A stretch of DNA of 52,943 bases from JBFJVZ01 sp041623895 (GTDB lineage: Bacteria; Planctomycetota; Planctomycetia; Pirellulales; Pirellulaceae), in contig JBFJVZ010000002.1 in assembly GCA_041623895.1 (NCBI GenBank), positions 1 through 52,943 on the forward strand, given 5' to 3'. This document shows positions 1-10,000 of the stretch, in pieces. The notes under the pieces are model-generated. The model was given only the letters and a program-made list of their open reading frames with translations, was not told the origin of the DNA and ran no database searches. Both the position numbers and the translations under genes were made by a program. Within the stretch, counting starts at the first letter, position 1, and each line of letters begins with the position of its first letter.

Positions 1-60
1 GAGCCGCAAAGCATTTTCCGACGCTTCGGCTCGGCGGGAGCCTCGCCCTCCCAGGAAACT
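1..60. repeat. Intergenic stem-loop element at the window edge
   Basis: Bases 1-12 and 23-32 form an imperfect inverted repeat: gagccg pairs with cggctc and aagc pairs with gctt, with two bases bulged in the left arm. A second short inverted repeat (gggag/ctccc) follows at about 36-52. The rest of 1-183 holds no open frame that I can support. The segment is purely intergenic, downstream of the minus-strand PHP-like gene. From memory it resembles the dispersed C/G-rich intergenic repeats common in Rhodopirellula-type genomes. That resemblance is inference and needs a search. Confidence 0.4.
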
Positions 61-183
61 CATGTTGTCTTGGAACCTCCAAAGCCAGGGAGCCAGAGAG
101 GAAAAACTCTGTAGAGACCAATGCCCTCTGGGTTCGTCAATCCAATCGGCCAACAATGCCGCAACTGAAACTGTTTTCATTTT

Positions 184-2655
184 CTAATCAAACCGTTCGC
201 ACTGCTCGGCGATTTTGCGGAGCACTTGCAGCGCGTGATCGAATGCTTGTTTGGCTTCATCGCGTTCATCTTCTGCGATATTTCGCTCGCGGTTCTTCCA
301 CAGCAGTTCGGTCATCTCGATGCACCAGCGGGCGCTCTTTTCCGAGGCTCGAATTGGTTTTCCAGCGACAATCACGTTGACCGGATTGGAGTGCAACTGC
401 GGGAACTGCCGAACCGCAACCCAGCTGCTGTGACGGATCGGCACGTCGAGTTCCACACGGTGAGGCTTGCCGTCGGCAGGGATGTCACGAGTTGCCACCG
501 GTGATCCGTTGACGATGACTTCTACTCGGCGGTTGCCGCCAACCACCCAGCCATCGCTGCGCGGACGATGCAAGACCACCGTATCACCGCTGACCGCGCG
601 GCCGCCCTCCGCGTCAAGCGTGCCATAGGCGACTCCTTCGGGAACTTCGGGTGCGAAAGCAACATCGGCGACAAACTTCACATTACCCGGCCTCTCGAGC
701 GGCACGTCGCCATCACCGGGTGCCACGCCGCCCACGGTCATCATCGGCAATTGAGCGTATCCATCGGAAACATAGGAACGTCCTTCCGCCAAACCGCGAC
801 ACCAGTCGGCAAAGTCAAGTTTGGCACCTTTGCCCAAGTGCACGTACACGCGTCCTTGTCCAACACGTCGGCTGCTCATGCAAGGGAAATCGGTTTCGCC
901 GGAAACCTTTAAAGGGAAACCGCAATTAAGTAGGTGATACCAGGTGTTCCACTCTTGGATTCGCCGTGTGTCCATCGCGCTGATGAAGTCGCAGACGCCG
1001 GCGACGACACTGACGCAGATCTCCATCGCACCGACGCCGTTCATTTCCGGGATGGCGTGATTCGGCAACTGCTCGGCGGCGCGGCGATGGGCGGCGACCA
1101 GTTCGTCCATAGAAAGTTGATCGTCGCGATCCAAATCGATTCGCGAGAACGGCATCGGCATCAACGCGCCGCTGCATTCCGATTCGACCAGCATGGCATT
1201 GGCGTCCCGGTCGTAGCGTGACATCAGCCGCTTGCTGGCTGATTCGGGGTCGATGTGCAGCCCGCTGGCCGAATGGGCGTAGCCGGCATAACCGCCTTGC
1301 TCTTTTGCCCATCGCATCACCGGCGTGGTCCAGGTCGGCCAACCTTTTGTCTTGGTGCCTTCGGAGTGCGGATAAGTCTGGTCCTTGAGGTTCAACAGAC
1401 AAACATGCCCGAGCGCCGCCGAACCGAAGCCACTGATTTCCAGATCGTATTTCAACAGGGTGTCATCCGTGTCAAATGACTTCGCTTGATCGCTAAAATA
1501 GTTACGCTGAAACTCGAAGCACGGGCCCCAAGTCAACACGCAACCAACATTCAAACCCTCGCCGCGGACTTGCCGAAACATATCCGCCGGCGTGACACCT
1601 TGCGTGGGCGAGGTGTAATGTGCGCACCCGGCTGCGTGAATGTGGTGGTCGCCGCTAAAGAATCCATGAGCGTTGGCATCAAACCAACGGCTAAGTTTTA
1701 CGTCCAGTTGGTTTTCGGCATCACGATCGATCGTTACCTTGGTGCGCCCGACTACGTACTCCGGGCCGCGGCTGTACATCACGTCGTAGCTGCCAGGCGG
1801 AAGCCAAACCGTTTCGCCGTCCTGGCGGTAAATCTGCGGTTGAAAGAAAAAATCGGGCATCCTCCGCTTTGGCTGCAACGGGTAAACGCGGCCCAGTGAA
1901 TCGCGAAACTCCAGTCGAGCGATCGTCGGCGTGCCGTTTTCCGTGATCGCAAGCCGCAACGGAAACGACGGTTTAACGTCGAACAACACGGGCAGTTCAT
2001 TACGATGCTCAAGATCGGCCGTACCGTCGCCAATGTCAAAGTGCAGGACGGCTTCGCGCTTTCCCGCGTCGCTTGAGGCGAGTAAGACGATGACGTATTC
2101 GACTTCCAGGCCTGACAACTGCTCGGTCATCGGCTGTTTGCGATAGACCTCAATCCCCAAAAAGCGATCTTTGGTGGCGGCAGTGTTTTGATTCTCCAGC
2201 AATCGCATCTGTTGCTGTCGCCGCATACTAAGCTCGGCGGTCCCCGCGTAGAGTGGGCCTGCTTGAGGGCTGGTCACTTGCAGTCGCGATGTGGATGTGC
2301 CGTGATTGATGACTTTCACCAATACGGGTAGAAATCCGCCTTGTTGGAGACGAGCCTTGGCTGGTCCACGTTTCACGCTGACGCGTTCCTCCGGGTTGAT
2401 GGTGACGACAGCCAATACGTGAGCGTCAAATGTGGTTTGAATCGCCGCGGCATCTTGCGCATCGATCGCGTTTTGCATCGCATCCGCGTCTTGGTCAGAA
2501 AACGGATGTCCCAGCGAATCAAGCGTTTGCAAGACTCGTCGCGCATTCGACGCCAAGGGTTGGGCCTCCACGCTGACCGTGGACAGGTTTTGAGCTTCGG
2601 CGGGCAGCGACAGCAAACCAAGACACGCGACCAATATTTTCAACGAACGACGCAT
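184..2655 (-). CDS. Secreted CehA/McbA-type PHP-like metallohydrolase
   Basis: This 823-residue exported protein has a typical N-terminal signal peptide (residues 1-21, cleaved near AEA-Q). Residues about 80-320 look like beta-sandwich modules. A catalytic part follows with a DHHIH metal-binding motif at residues 336-340, then AAGCAHY and a downstream GYAHSASGLH segment. These fit the PHP-like CehA/McbA metallohydrolase family, which hydrolyses ester-like substrates; the substrate here cannot be read from sequence. An EF-hand loop, DLDRDDQLSMDE, sits at residues 507-518 inside the catalytic half, which suggests calcium binding. The ATG start lies 1 nt after the stop of the upstream hydrolase gene, so the two are almost certainly one operon with coupled translation. 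The function inside the periplasm or outside the cell is inferred. Confidence 0.8.
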   Translation of the reverse strand: MRRSLKILVACLGLLSLPAEAQNLSTVSVEAQPLASNARRVLQTLDSLGHPFSDQDADAMQNAIDAQDAAAIQTTFDAHVLAVVTINPEERVSVKRGPAKARLQQGGFLPVLVKVINHGTSTSRLQVTSPQAGPLYAGTAELSMRRQQQMRLLENQNTAATKDRFLGIEVYRKQPMTEQLSGLEVEYVIVLLASSDAGKREAVLHFDIGDGTADLEHRNELPVLFDVKPSFPLRLAITENGTPTIARLEFRDSLGRVYPLQPKRRMPDFFFQPQIYRQDGETVWLPPGSYDVMYSRGPEYVVGRTKVTIDRDAENQLDVKLSRWFDANAHGFFSGDHHIHAAGCAHYTSPTQGVTPADMFRQVRGEGLNVGCVLTWGPCFEFQRNYFSDQAKSFDTDDTLLKYDLEISGFGSAALGHVCLLNLKDQTYPHSEGTKTKGWPTWTTPVMRWAKEQGGYAGYAHSASGLHIDPESASKRLMSRYDRDANAMLVESECSGALMPMPFSRIDLDRDDQLSMDELVAAHRRAAEQLPNHAIPEMNGVGAMEICVSVVAGVCDFISAMDTRRIQEWNTWYHLLNCGFPLKVSGETDFPCMSSRRVGQGRVYVHLGKGAKLDFADWCRGLAEGRSYVSDGYAQLPMMTVGGVAPGDGDVPLERPGNVKFVADVAFAPEVPEGVAYGTLDAEGGRAVSGDTVVLHRPRSDGWVVGGNRRVEVIVNGSPVATRDIPADGKPHRVELDVPIRHSSWVAVRQFPQLHSNPVNVIVAGKPIRASEKSARWCIEMTELLWKNRERNIAEDERDEAKQAFDHALQVLRKIAEQCERFD

Positions 2656-2656
2656 G

Positions 2657-3694
2657 CTACCAACCTCGCACAGCGGTTTCCCGCTTCAACGTCTGAAATG
2701 CCTGTTTGTCCTTGCCGTCGTGAGACCGCATGCCCAGCGTCCCAAGATACTCACCAAAGCCGGCCGAGTTTAAACCGTAATACTTCTTGTAATTATTTAC
2801 CTCTTCGCGCGAGATGTCGTGCATCCAAATAAAGTTGACACCGCGAATCTGCTGTCGGTGTTGGTCCCAAGCCTTGAAAATCTCGCTGACGAATTGCGAT
2901 TGTTTGGCCTCGGAGCTGCCGAGAAATTGGCTGGACGGATAACCAGCCTCCAACAAGTACAGGGGCCGTCCGGCGTATCGATCGGAAAGCGACTTGATGT
3001 CCTGATGGACAGTCGCCGGCGGCTGAACGCGAAAGTCATCGGCAAGCGGATAATAAGTAACAAAGACTGCATCAGCGTGCCGATTGATCGCCTGAATCTG
3101 CGCTTCCAATCCACCGATCAGCGAGGGCATCATGGCTTTGGTGCCGACGGGAACGCCGGGCTTTTTGCGGCGAAAGTGGGTCGCGGTCGCTTTGAAGAAC
3201 CGCTCGTACTGAGCCCACTTGGTGTTATCGGCACCCAGGTAACCATCAATCTCGTTGCCGATACTGAATGCCACCAGCGTTGTTTTGGGAAGACGTTCCA
3301 AGACGTAATCGATCGCCTTGGTGAAACGGTTGATGACTTGTGGGTCGTCGAAGGGTTTGCCTTGCAAGTCCGCCGGCATCCGAAGCGAATTTGTATCAAT
3401 CGGGTTCAGCGAGACCACGAGTCGGATATTGACCGCCGGATAATAGGCATTCGCGATATCCAGAAAGGGGGTGCTGAACTGTCCCGGCTTTGGCTCGATT
3501 TCGTCCCACTGCTGCGGTAATTCGACAAACTGCACTCCAGCAGTTTGAGCGATTGGAAATGCTTTGTCGAATCCAATACTGCCTTCGTTGATACCGATGC
3601 CCAGAAGCCGATCGCCTTTTTTAACCGGCTCCTGCGCGATGACTGATCCAGCTAGCAGAATCGGGATGAGTAGAAAGCGATGCAATATGATCAT
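2657..3694 (-). CDS. Secreted clan GH-A-like glycoside hydrolase
   Basis: The protein has 345 residues with a signal peptide (1-20, SVIA-Q) followed by a single TIM-barrel-like domain. The GNEID segment (N147-E148) fits the Asn-Glu acid/base pair of clan GH-A enzymes. LLEAGYP (E249), at the end of a later strand, fits the catalytic nucleophile. The AFSIGNE and YYP contexts resemble beta-galactosidase-like or GH53/GH5-like barrels, but I cannot assign a family or substrate. A good GAGGA-like ribosome site precedes the ATG. It is the first gene of a two-gene minus-strand operon, ending 1 nt before the PHP-like hydrolase start. The pair may act on the same exported substrate, such as an algal polysaccharide or ester; that is inference. 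Confidence 0.75.
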   Translation of the reverse strand: MIILHRFLLIPILLAGSVIAQEPVKKGDRLLGIGINEGSIGFDKAFPIAQTAGVQFVELPQQWDEIEPKPGQFSTPFLDIANAYYPAVNIRLVVSLNPIDTNSLRMPADLQGKPFDDPQVINRFTKAIDYVLERLPKTTLVAFSIGNEIDGYLGADNTKWAQYERFFKATATHFRRKKPGVPVGTKAMMPSLIGGLEAQIQAINRHADAVFVTYYPLADDFRVQPPATVHQDIKSLSDRYAGRPLYLLEAGYPSSQFLGSSEAKQSQFVSEIFKAWDQHRQQIRGVNFIWMHDISREEVNNYKKYYGLNSAGFGEYLGTLGMRSHDGKDKQAFQTLKRETAVRGW

Positions 3695-4072
3695 GGCAGA
3701 TTCCTCATCATGCCTTTGACTGCGAAGCGGTCAGATCTGTCGCCGCGGCGGAGAGTATTGTTGCAGTTCTGAGAATTGCCCGCTACAAGTGGCTCGAATT
3801 CAGTTGACCGACAATTCCTCTCCGCTCGGCTGCCGGAAAGCGTCGACAACGTCAACGGAGAAAGCGACCCGTGTGGCTGGTCGGATTGGAACAGTTGTAA
3901 CGAATCAGCATTGTTGACGGCCGATGGCAGACCGTGAACGGTCATGTTGTGACAGCTGTGATCGTTTGCCCACTGACTGACGGGCGATTTGCCGATCAAG
4001 CAAGTGTGTGACGATACGTGCCCGAATGGACTCACGAGCGGCATCGGAAAACACATTTATCACCGGAGTCCT
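3695..4072. other. Divergent intergenic region, no gene seen
   Basis: These 378 bases separate the start of the minus-strand GH-A-like hydrolase from the start of the plus-strand beta-propeller-like protein, so they must hold both promoters. Short in-frame extensions exist on both sides but have no protein-like composition or signal peptide. I see no convincing sigma-70 box pair, RNA gene or repeat. Confidence 0.5.
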
Positions 4073-5548
4073 ATGCGTCAGTTCATTGTCATCAGCCTGG
4101 CACTGCTGCTACACCCACATACTGCCAACGCGGATCAGATCGAACCGCCGGTGAATCCTTTTCTGGCCGATTCACCTTGGCCGATGACGCATGCCAATCC
4201 CTACGTTCAAGGCTCTTCGTCGCTGCCCGGGCTAACGAAGGATACGGCCTTCGATTTCGACTATCTGAAATGCGAGCCAATTTCGATCACTCTGGCTTAC
4301 GGTCCCGTCGACCAGTTTGGCAATCGCGCGCTGTGGGGTAATTCGCTCAGACGCGTTTACAAGGTCGATGCCAATGGGCGCAAATGGACTTACACGGATG
4401 AACATAAGCGCCGCCAATCGATCAAGAACGGCATCTCCGGAGCCTACACGCTGGTTGATTGCGACGGCACGTTCTACATTCCCCATGGGGAAACCATCGA
4501 AGCGTTCAGCGACGCCTGCCCCGGGAACAGCCTGTCTGGAATCCGCAAGGTGCGGGAACTGAAGCTGCCCACGTGCGGAGTTCCTTGGACGAAAAACGAG
4601 ATCATCGTCGGCTTGAACATGACCTACGATGGCTGGCTGGCGATTGTTACCAATATGGCGAAAGTGGTCGTGATCAGCCGTGACTTTCGACAGGTTCGCT
4701 ACCTGTGCCTGAACAAGAACGAGCGGGTTTCTAACTCTTTGGCCATTGACGAGGATGGTGGCATCTACGTGGTCACCAGCACCACGATGCATCGCATTCA
4801 ATGGGACGGCGATGGATTGTGTGTCCGTTGGTCGGTGCCGTACAAAACAAGCGGCGTGCATTACACGGGAAGACTGGGCGCCGGGTCGGGAACAACGCCA
4901 ACACTGATGGGAGTCGGTGATCAAGACAAGTTCGTTGTGATTGGCGACGGCCGACGCGTGATGCACCTGCTATTGATTTGGCGAGACGAAATCCCGGCAG
5001 ACTGGGCCGGAATCGACGGCTATGATCGACGCGTTGCCGCTGAATTGCCCATGCAGTTCGGGCAATCCAACTCGGCAAAATCTTCGACCGAGCAATCGAT
5101 CCTGGTCAGCGGATACGGCGCGTTTGTGGTCAGTAACCTTTATGGGCAAAGGCGGCCCAACGCTCAGTATCGCGGCCCGGTCAACAAGTTCCGCATCATC
5201 TTTTCCAATCGGGAAGGCATCGTCCCCAGCGGAATTGAGAAGTTCATCTGGAATCCAGTCTCGCGACAGTTGGAACGCTCATGGGCAAACCGCTGCATCT
5301 GTTGTCCGAATGGGATTCCGACGATGAGCCGAGCAACGCAGTTGATTTATTTCGTTGGTGCCCGCAACGAAGTCTGGAATCTGGAAGCTGTTGACTGGAA
5401 CAGCGGAGACAATGTCTTCCACATTCCACTCGGCAGGGAAGTCAAATACAACAGCTACTACGCGGCAACCGAAATCGGTCCCAACGGCGAAATCGTCTCC
5501 GGCGCTTTGACTGGATTGATGCGACTCTCGAATCAACCATCACGCTAA
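4073..5548 (+). CDS. Secreted beta-propeller-like protein of unknown function
   Basis: I chose the ATG at 4073 because it begins a clean signal peptide (MRQFIVISLALLLHPHTANA) and has a purine-rich site just upstream; an in-frame extension to 3989 lacks these. The 491-residue product has repeated beta-rich segments with aromatic-Asp-Gly turns (DCDGTFYIPHGE, YDGWLAIVTN, DEDGGIYVVTSTTMHRIQWDGDG), as in PQQ-type or SMP-30-like propellers. A CICC cysteine pair stands near residue 410. No catalytic motif is recognised. The 3' end overlaps the convergent DUF1501 gene by 9 bases. I do not know its function; a periplasmic or extracellular binding or structural role is possible. Confidence 0.65.
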   Translation: MRQFIVISLALLLHPHTANADQIEPPVNPFLADSPWPMTHANPYVQGSSSLPGLTKDTAFDFDYLKCEPISITLAYGPVDQFGNRALWGNSLRRVYKVDANGRKWTYTDEHKRRQSIKNGISGAYTLVDCDGTFYIPHGETIEAFSDACPGNSLSGIRKVRELKLPTCGVPWTKNEIIVGLNMTYDGWLAIVTNMAKVVVISRDFRQVRYLCLNKNERVSNSLAIDEDGGIYVVTSTTMHRIQWDGDGLCVRWSVPYKTSGVHYTGRLGAGSGTTPTLMGVGDQDKFVVIGDGRRVMHLLLIWRDEIPADWAGIDGYDRRVAAELPMQFGQSNSAKSSTEQSILVSGYGAFVVSNLYGQRRPNAQYRGPVNKFRIIFSNREGIVPSGIEKFIWNPVSRQLERSWANRCICCPNGIPTMSRATQLIYFVGARNEVWNLEAVDWNSGDNVFHIPLGREVKYNSYYAATEIGPNGEIVSGALTGLMRLSNQPSR

Positions 5549-6988
5549 CAAGTCTTTGACGACGTGACCGTGAACGTCGGTCAAGCGATAATCGCGGCCT
5601 TGGAAACGATAAGTCAGCTGTTCATGGTCAAAGCCCAGCAAGTGCAGAATCGTTGCCTGCAGATCATGCACGTGCACACCGTTCTCGGCAACTTTGAATC
5701 CCAACTCATCTGACTTGCCGTACTCGAAACCGCCTTTGACGCCGCCGCCGGCCATCCACATCGTGAACACATCCGGGTAATGGTCGCGACCGAGCACCTT
5801 GCTCTTGGCAGTTCGACCCTCGCGAAACGGCGTGCGTCCGAATTCCCCACCCCAGACGATCAGCGTGTCTTCAAACAACCCGCGTTGTTTTAAATCGTCG
5901 ATCAAAGCGGCGATCGGTTTGTCCATCGTTGCGCATTTGTCGGTCAGTCCCTTGCGCAATCCGGTGCCTTCGCCGGTACCGTGGAAATCCCATCCCCAAT
6001 CAAAAAGTTGCACAAAACGCACGCCCGATTCGACTAGCCGCCTGGCCAGCAAGCAGTTGTTAGCCAGGCTGGATGCCCCCGGTGTGGCACCGTAATCATC
6101 CAGCGTCTGCTGTGATTCTTGCGAGATATCCATGACTTCCGGAACCGATGTTTGCATGCGAAAGGCCAGTTCGTACTGCGAGATCCGGGTCAGCGTTTCG
6201 GGATGCCCCAACTCGGCCGCTTGCATCTCGTTCAGATCCCGCAAGGCATCCAGCGACATGCGACGCAGGTCGCGGTTCATTCCCGGCGGATTCGATGAAT
6301 ACAAGACTGGGTCACCTTTGGATCGGCACTGCACACCCTGGTACACCGAGGGTAGAAAACCGCTTCCGAATGAATTCTTGCCGCCGTTTGGCTGCACACC
6401 GCTGGAAATCAAAACCACAAAACCGGGCAGGTCTTCGTTTTCAGTTCCCAAGCCGTAAACGACCCACGATCCCATCGATGGCCGCCCGCTTCGCGGAGAC
6501 CCCGTGTAGACCAGCAACTCGGCCGGAGCATGATTGAACTGGTCGGTGTGCATCGAATGCACAACGCACATGTCATCGGCAATGCGGTGGAAGTTGGGGA
6601 TCGCATCAGACATCCAGATGCCGTTCTTGCCGACTTGTGACCATTGACGCGGCGAGCCCATCAGCTTGGGAGTGCCGGAAGTAAAGGCAAACGTGCGGCC
6701 TTGAAGGAATTCGTTGGGACAATCTTTGTCGCCGTTCTTGATCAATTCGGGTTTGTAGTCGAAGAGGTCCAAATTGGGGGGCGAACCAGTCATGTGCAGG
6801 TAAATAACTCGCTTCGCTTTCGGCTGAAAGTGAGGCTTGATCGGTGCCAGCGGGTTTGCGGCTGACCGTTCTGCCGACACTTCACCGGAGAGCAAACTTC
6901 CCAGCGCTAACCCGCCAATGCCGGCAGCGGATTGCTGAAAGAAATGCCGACGCGTTTGCAATTGCAGTCGTTGAAGTCTTGGATCCAT
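5540..6988 (-). CDS. DUF1501 (sulfatase-like fold) Tat-exported protein
   Basis: The protein has 482 residues. The N-terminus carries a twin-arginine signal (RRHFFQQSAAGIGGLALGSLL), so it is exported folded. The body is a DUF1501 domain, recognised by RVIYLHMTGSPPNLDLFDYKP, the VHSMHTDQFNHAPAEL region, VWGGEFGRTPF and the GRDHYPDVFTMWMAGGG segment. DUF1501 proteins belong to the alkaline-phosphatase/sulfatase fold and are abundant in planctomycetes; no reaction has been firmly established. The gene starts 56 bases after the stop of the PSCyt/DUF1553 gene on the same strand. That pairing is typical and indicates co-transcription and a joint periplasmic complex. The 3' end overlaps the convergent propeller-like gene by 9 bases. 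Confidence 0.9.
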   Translation of the reverse strand: MDPRLQRLQLQTRRHFFQQSAAGIGGLALGSLLSGEVSAERSAANPLAPIKPHFQPKAKRVIYLHMTGSPPNLDLFDYKPELIKNGDKDCPNEFLQGRTFAFTSGTPKLMGSPRQWSQVGKNGIWMSDAIPNFHRIADDMCVVHSMHTDQFNHAPAELLVYTGSPRSGRPSMGSWVVYGLGTENEDLPGFVVLISSGVQPNGGKNSFGSGFLPSVYQGVQCRSKGDPVLYSSNPPGMNRDLRRMSLDALRDLNEMQAAELGHPETLTRISQYELAFRMQTSVPEVMDISQESQQTLDDYGATPGASSLANNCLLARRLVESGVRFVQLFDWGWDFHGTGEGTGLRKGLTDKCATMDKPIAALIDDLKQRGLFEDTLIVWGGEFGRTPFREGRTAKSKVLGRDHYPDVFTMWMAGGGVKGGFEYGKSDELGFKVAENGVHVHDLQATILHLLGFDHEQLTYRFQGRDYRLTDVHGHVVKDLLA

Positions 6989-7044
6989 GGGGCAGGGCAG
7001 GGGAGAGGTGATTGGCTGATGGCTGGTTAACGCATGGTGCGCGC

Positions 7045-10000
7045 TTATCGTTTCATAAAGATTTCATCGAGGTTGAGGATCACGTTGGCGACGACGGTCC
7101 AGGCCGCATGTTCAGCGAAGTTGGCGCCGTCCGGCAAGTTACCGATCGGCTCAGTCGCCATCTTTTTCGCTTCCTCAGCCTGTGACAGATAGTGTTTCGT
7201 CGCTTGCTCGGCCAAGTCAGTCAATCGTTGAATCTCCGCATCGCTCGGCTCACGAATCAGAGCGGTGTGAAAGGCGTACTGAAGCCGCTCTCGCGACTGG
7301 TCTGCTTGATCTATCATTTTGCGGGCCAATGACTGTGCGGCTTCGACATAGACCGGATCGTTCATCGTGACCAGCGCCTGGAGCGGCGTGTTGGTGCGAA
7401 TCCTGCGAACGGTGCAGACTTCACGATTGGGGGCATCAAACTGCGCCATCGACGGATAGGGACTCGACCGCCGCCATGTCGTGTAAAGACCACGGCGGTA
7501 CCGATCATCGCCGCCGCTGGTTTGCCAATCGGTTGCCGACCCGAAGGCCGCTTTCAGCCCAAGTGCGGGCTGCGGCGGCTTGACCGGCGGTCCATACATT
7601 TTGTCGCTCAACAAGCCACTAACGTACAACGCTTGATCCCGCACCATTTCGGCACTGATTCTGAATCTTGGTCCGCGAGCAAGCAATCGATTGAAGGGGT
7701 CAGCCTCATTCAGTTCGGGCGAAATAGCCGAGCTTTGGCGATACGTCGCCGAGGTTACCAGCAGCTTGAGGAACCGTTTCAAATCCCATCCGCTGTCCCG
7801 CAATTCGACCGCCAACCAATCCAACAGTTGCGGGTGCGAAGGCAATTCTCCTTGCGAGCCGAATTCTTCACTGGTGCGGACAATCCCTTCGCCAAAGATT
7901 TGTTCCCAATGACGATTGGCAACCACTCGCACTGTCAACGGATTGTTGTCGTCAACCAGCCACTTGGCCAGTGACAAGCGGTTGGGCGGCGCATCCTTGG
8001 GCAAGGGATGAAACGCAGCCGGAATTCCTTCGCTGACTTCATCACCGGTGCTGAGATAGTTGCCGCGAATCTGAACTTTCGTGACGCGCTTGTTGTCGTC
8101 AGGCAACTGCCGCATGACGGGAACGGTCGTCTGCGGTTTCATCGCCGCGAGTTTCTTTTCCGTTTCACTCAGTTCCTGCCGTTGCGGATCAAGCCCGGGC
8201 GCGATGGTCCGGTAAAAGGCAGACAATTGTTGGCGTTGCTGGTCATTCAGCTTGTCCTGATCAAGCCGGACCAGCGTTTGAATCGAGGTCGGCATTCGCG
8301 CCCATTGCGCGGCCGCAGGATCAGAAGTCATGGCCAGGCGGAAGCGATCCAACACATGATTTTTTTGCTGGGATGCGTGAATCAAACGAACGGTCAACGT
8401 TCCATCACCCAGCTGTTGGGGCCTGGCCAACATCAACGTCAGCTGATGCGGCTGTCCGGCGTTGGGTGAAACCGCCCAACCTTTCTGCTTGCCGACCTTT
8501 TCGGCAAGCACCGAGGCGGCGGGAAATCCGTCTTGCTCGAAGTCAGCAAAGGCGGCCGTAAATTTCAAGTCAACGGCACCGCTGGCAGAGAACGTCGAAC
8601 TGGGTGCGGGCACAGCCGGCGGCGATTGCTCCCACACGACTTGATGGTCGTTATCCAACAGTTGCACCTTAAAGCCCGTCAACCGATCCAGTATCGCTTT
8701 GCCGCCATCGGTGCGATTCCAAACGACGACGCGATCAATTGGCTGGACCGCGCCAAAGTCAATTTCCACCCAGGGGTTCTCCGCCTGGGCGGTGTGCGAA
8801 ACCGAATTCTTGTTGTAATCACCATCGGTGATACCATCGTTGACGCGTATGACATCGCCGCCAAAGTCCGTGGAGATCTGGCTAGCCTTTCCGGTCTGGG
8901 CCACATTTTCGCCGCCGCTAAAAGCCTGAAGCTCAGCCAAGTGCAGAAACTTGTTTTTGCCGGGCAACTCGACGCGGACGAAACGGGCGTCGATCGATTG
9001 ATTCCCGGTCGGCGTCCAAGTCGCGGAAACTTTGGAGAGCACGAAGTTCGCAGATTGATCTTTGGGAATCTCGACCCGCAATCCCGTCAGCGAACCATCG
9101 CTGGTGGGATATTCCAGCGTGTAACGGTCGGTCGCCGGCTTGTCACCCGAGGCGGTAATCCAGCCGTCCGCTTCCGGTTTCAACTCGCGCTGTTGCGATT
9201 TTGCCTGCGATGCCACCAGCGGTGACCAAGCTGGTTCGTTGCGGACACGGACAAGCCACGCCTTTTCGGCGGCTGCCAATTCCGGTGTCGGCGTATCCAG
9301 AATCTGCTTCAACTCGGCGATCCGCTTCGTCCAGTCCTGTTTCTGCGATTCTTGTTCGGCCGACCAGACTTCCAGCAGCGGCGCTTCGTTACGTTTATCA
9401 GCGTCTTGCGTGCTGTTAAAGAAAGCAAAAAAACGAAAATACTCTTCTTGCGTGATCGGGTCGTATTTGTGGGTGTGACATTGGGCGCACGCCATCGTCG
9501 TGCCCATCCAAACGGCCATCGTCGTATTGACTCGATCCACGATGGCGACATTACGAAATTCTTCGTCGTTGGTGCCGCCTTCGTTGTTGGTCAGCGTGTT
9601 GCGATGGAATGCCGTGGCGATCAATTGGTCATCGCTGGGATTGTCTAACAAGTCGCCGGCAATCTGCTCGATCGTGAATTGATCAAACGGCTTGTTCTCG
9701 TTCAGGGAGCGAATCACATAATCGCGATACGCCCAGATGGTTCGCGGCGGATCGTCGGCATAGCCAGCCGAGTCAGCGTAACGTGCCAAGTCCAACCACA
9801 CGCGAGCCCAGCGTTCGCCGAAAGCCGGCTTGCCAAGCTGCTTATCGACGAACAATTCGTAGGCATCGTCACGATTATCGTTCGCGAACTGGATGGCTTC
9901 TTCCCAAGTCGGCGGCAAGCCAGTCAAGTCAATCGCGACACGACGCGCCAACGTCAAACGGTCCGCTTCCGGTGATGGATGCAAACCGGCAGACTCCATT

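Noticed and set aside
4232..4966. A 244-codon minus-strand open frame inside the propeller-like gene
   Set aside because: The plus-strand gene has a signal peptide, ribosome site and coherent beta pattern; the opposite frame does not.
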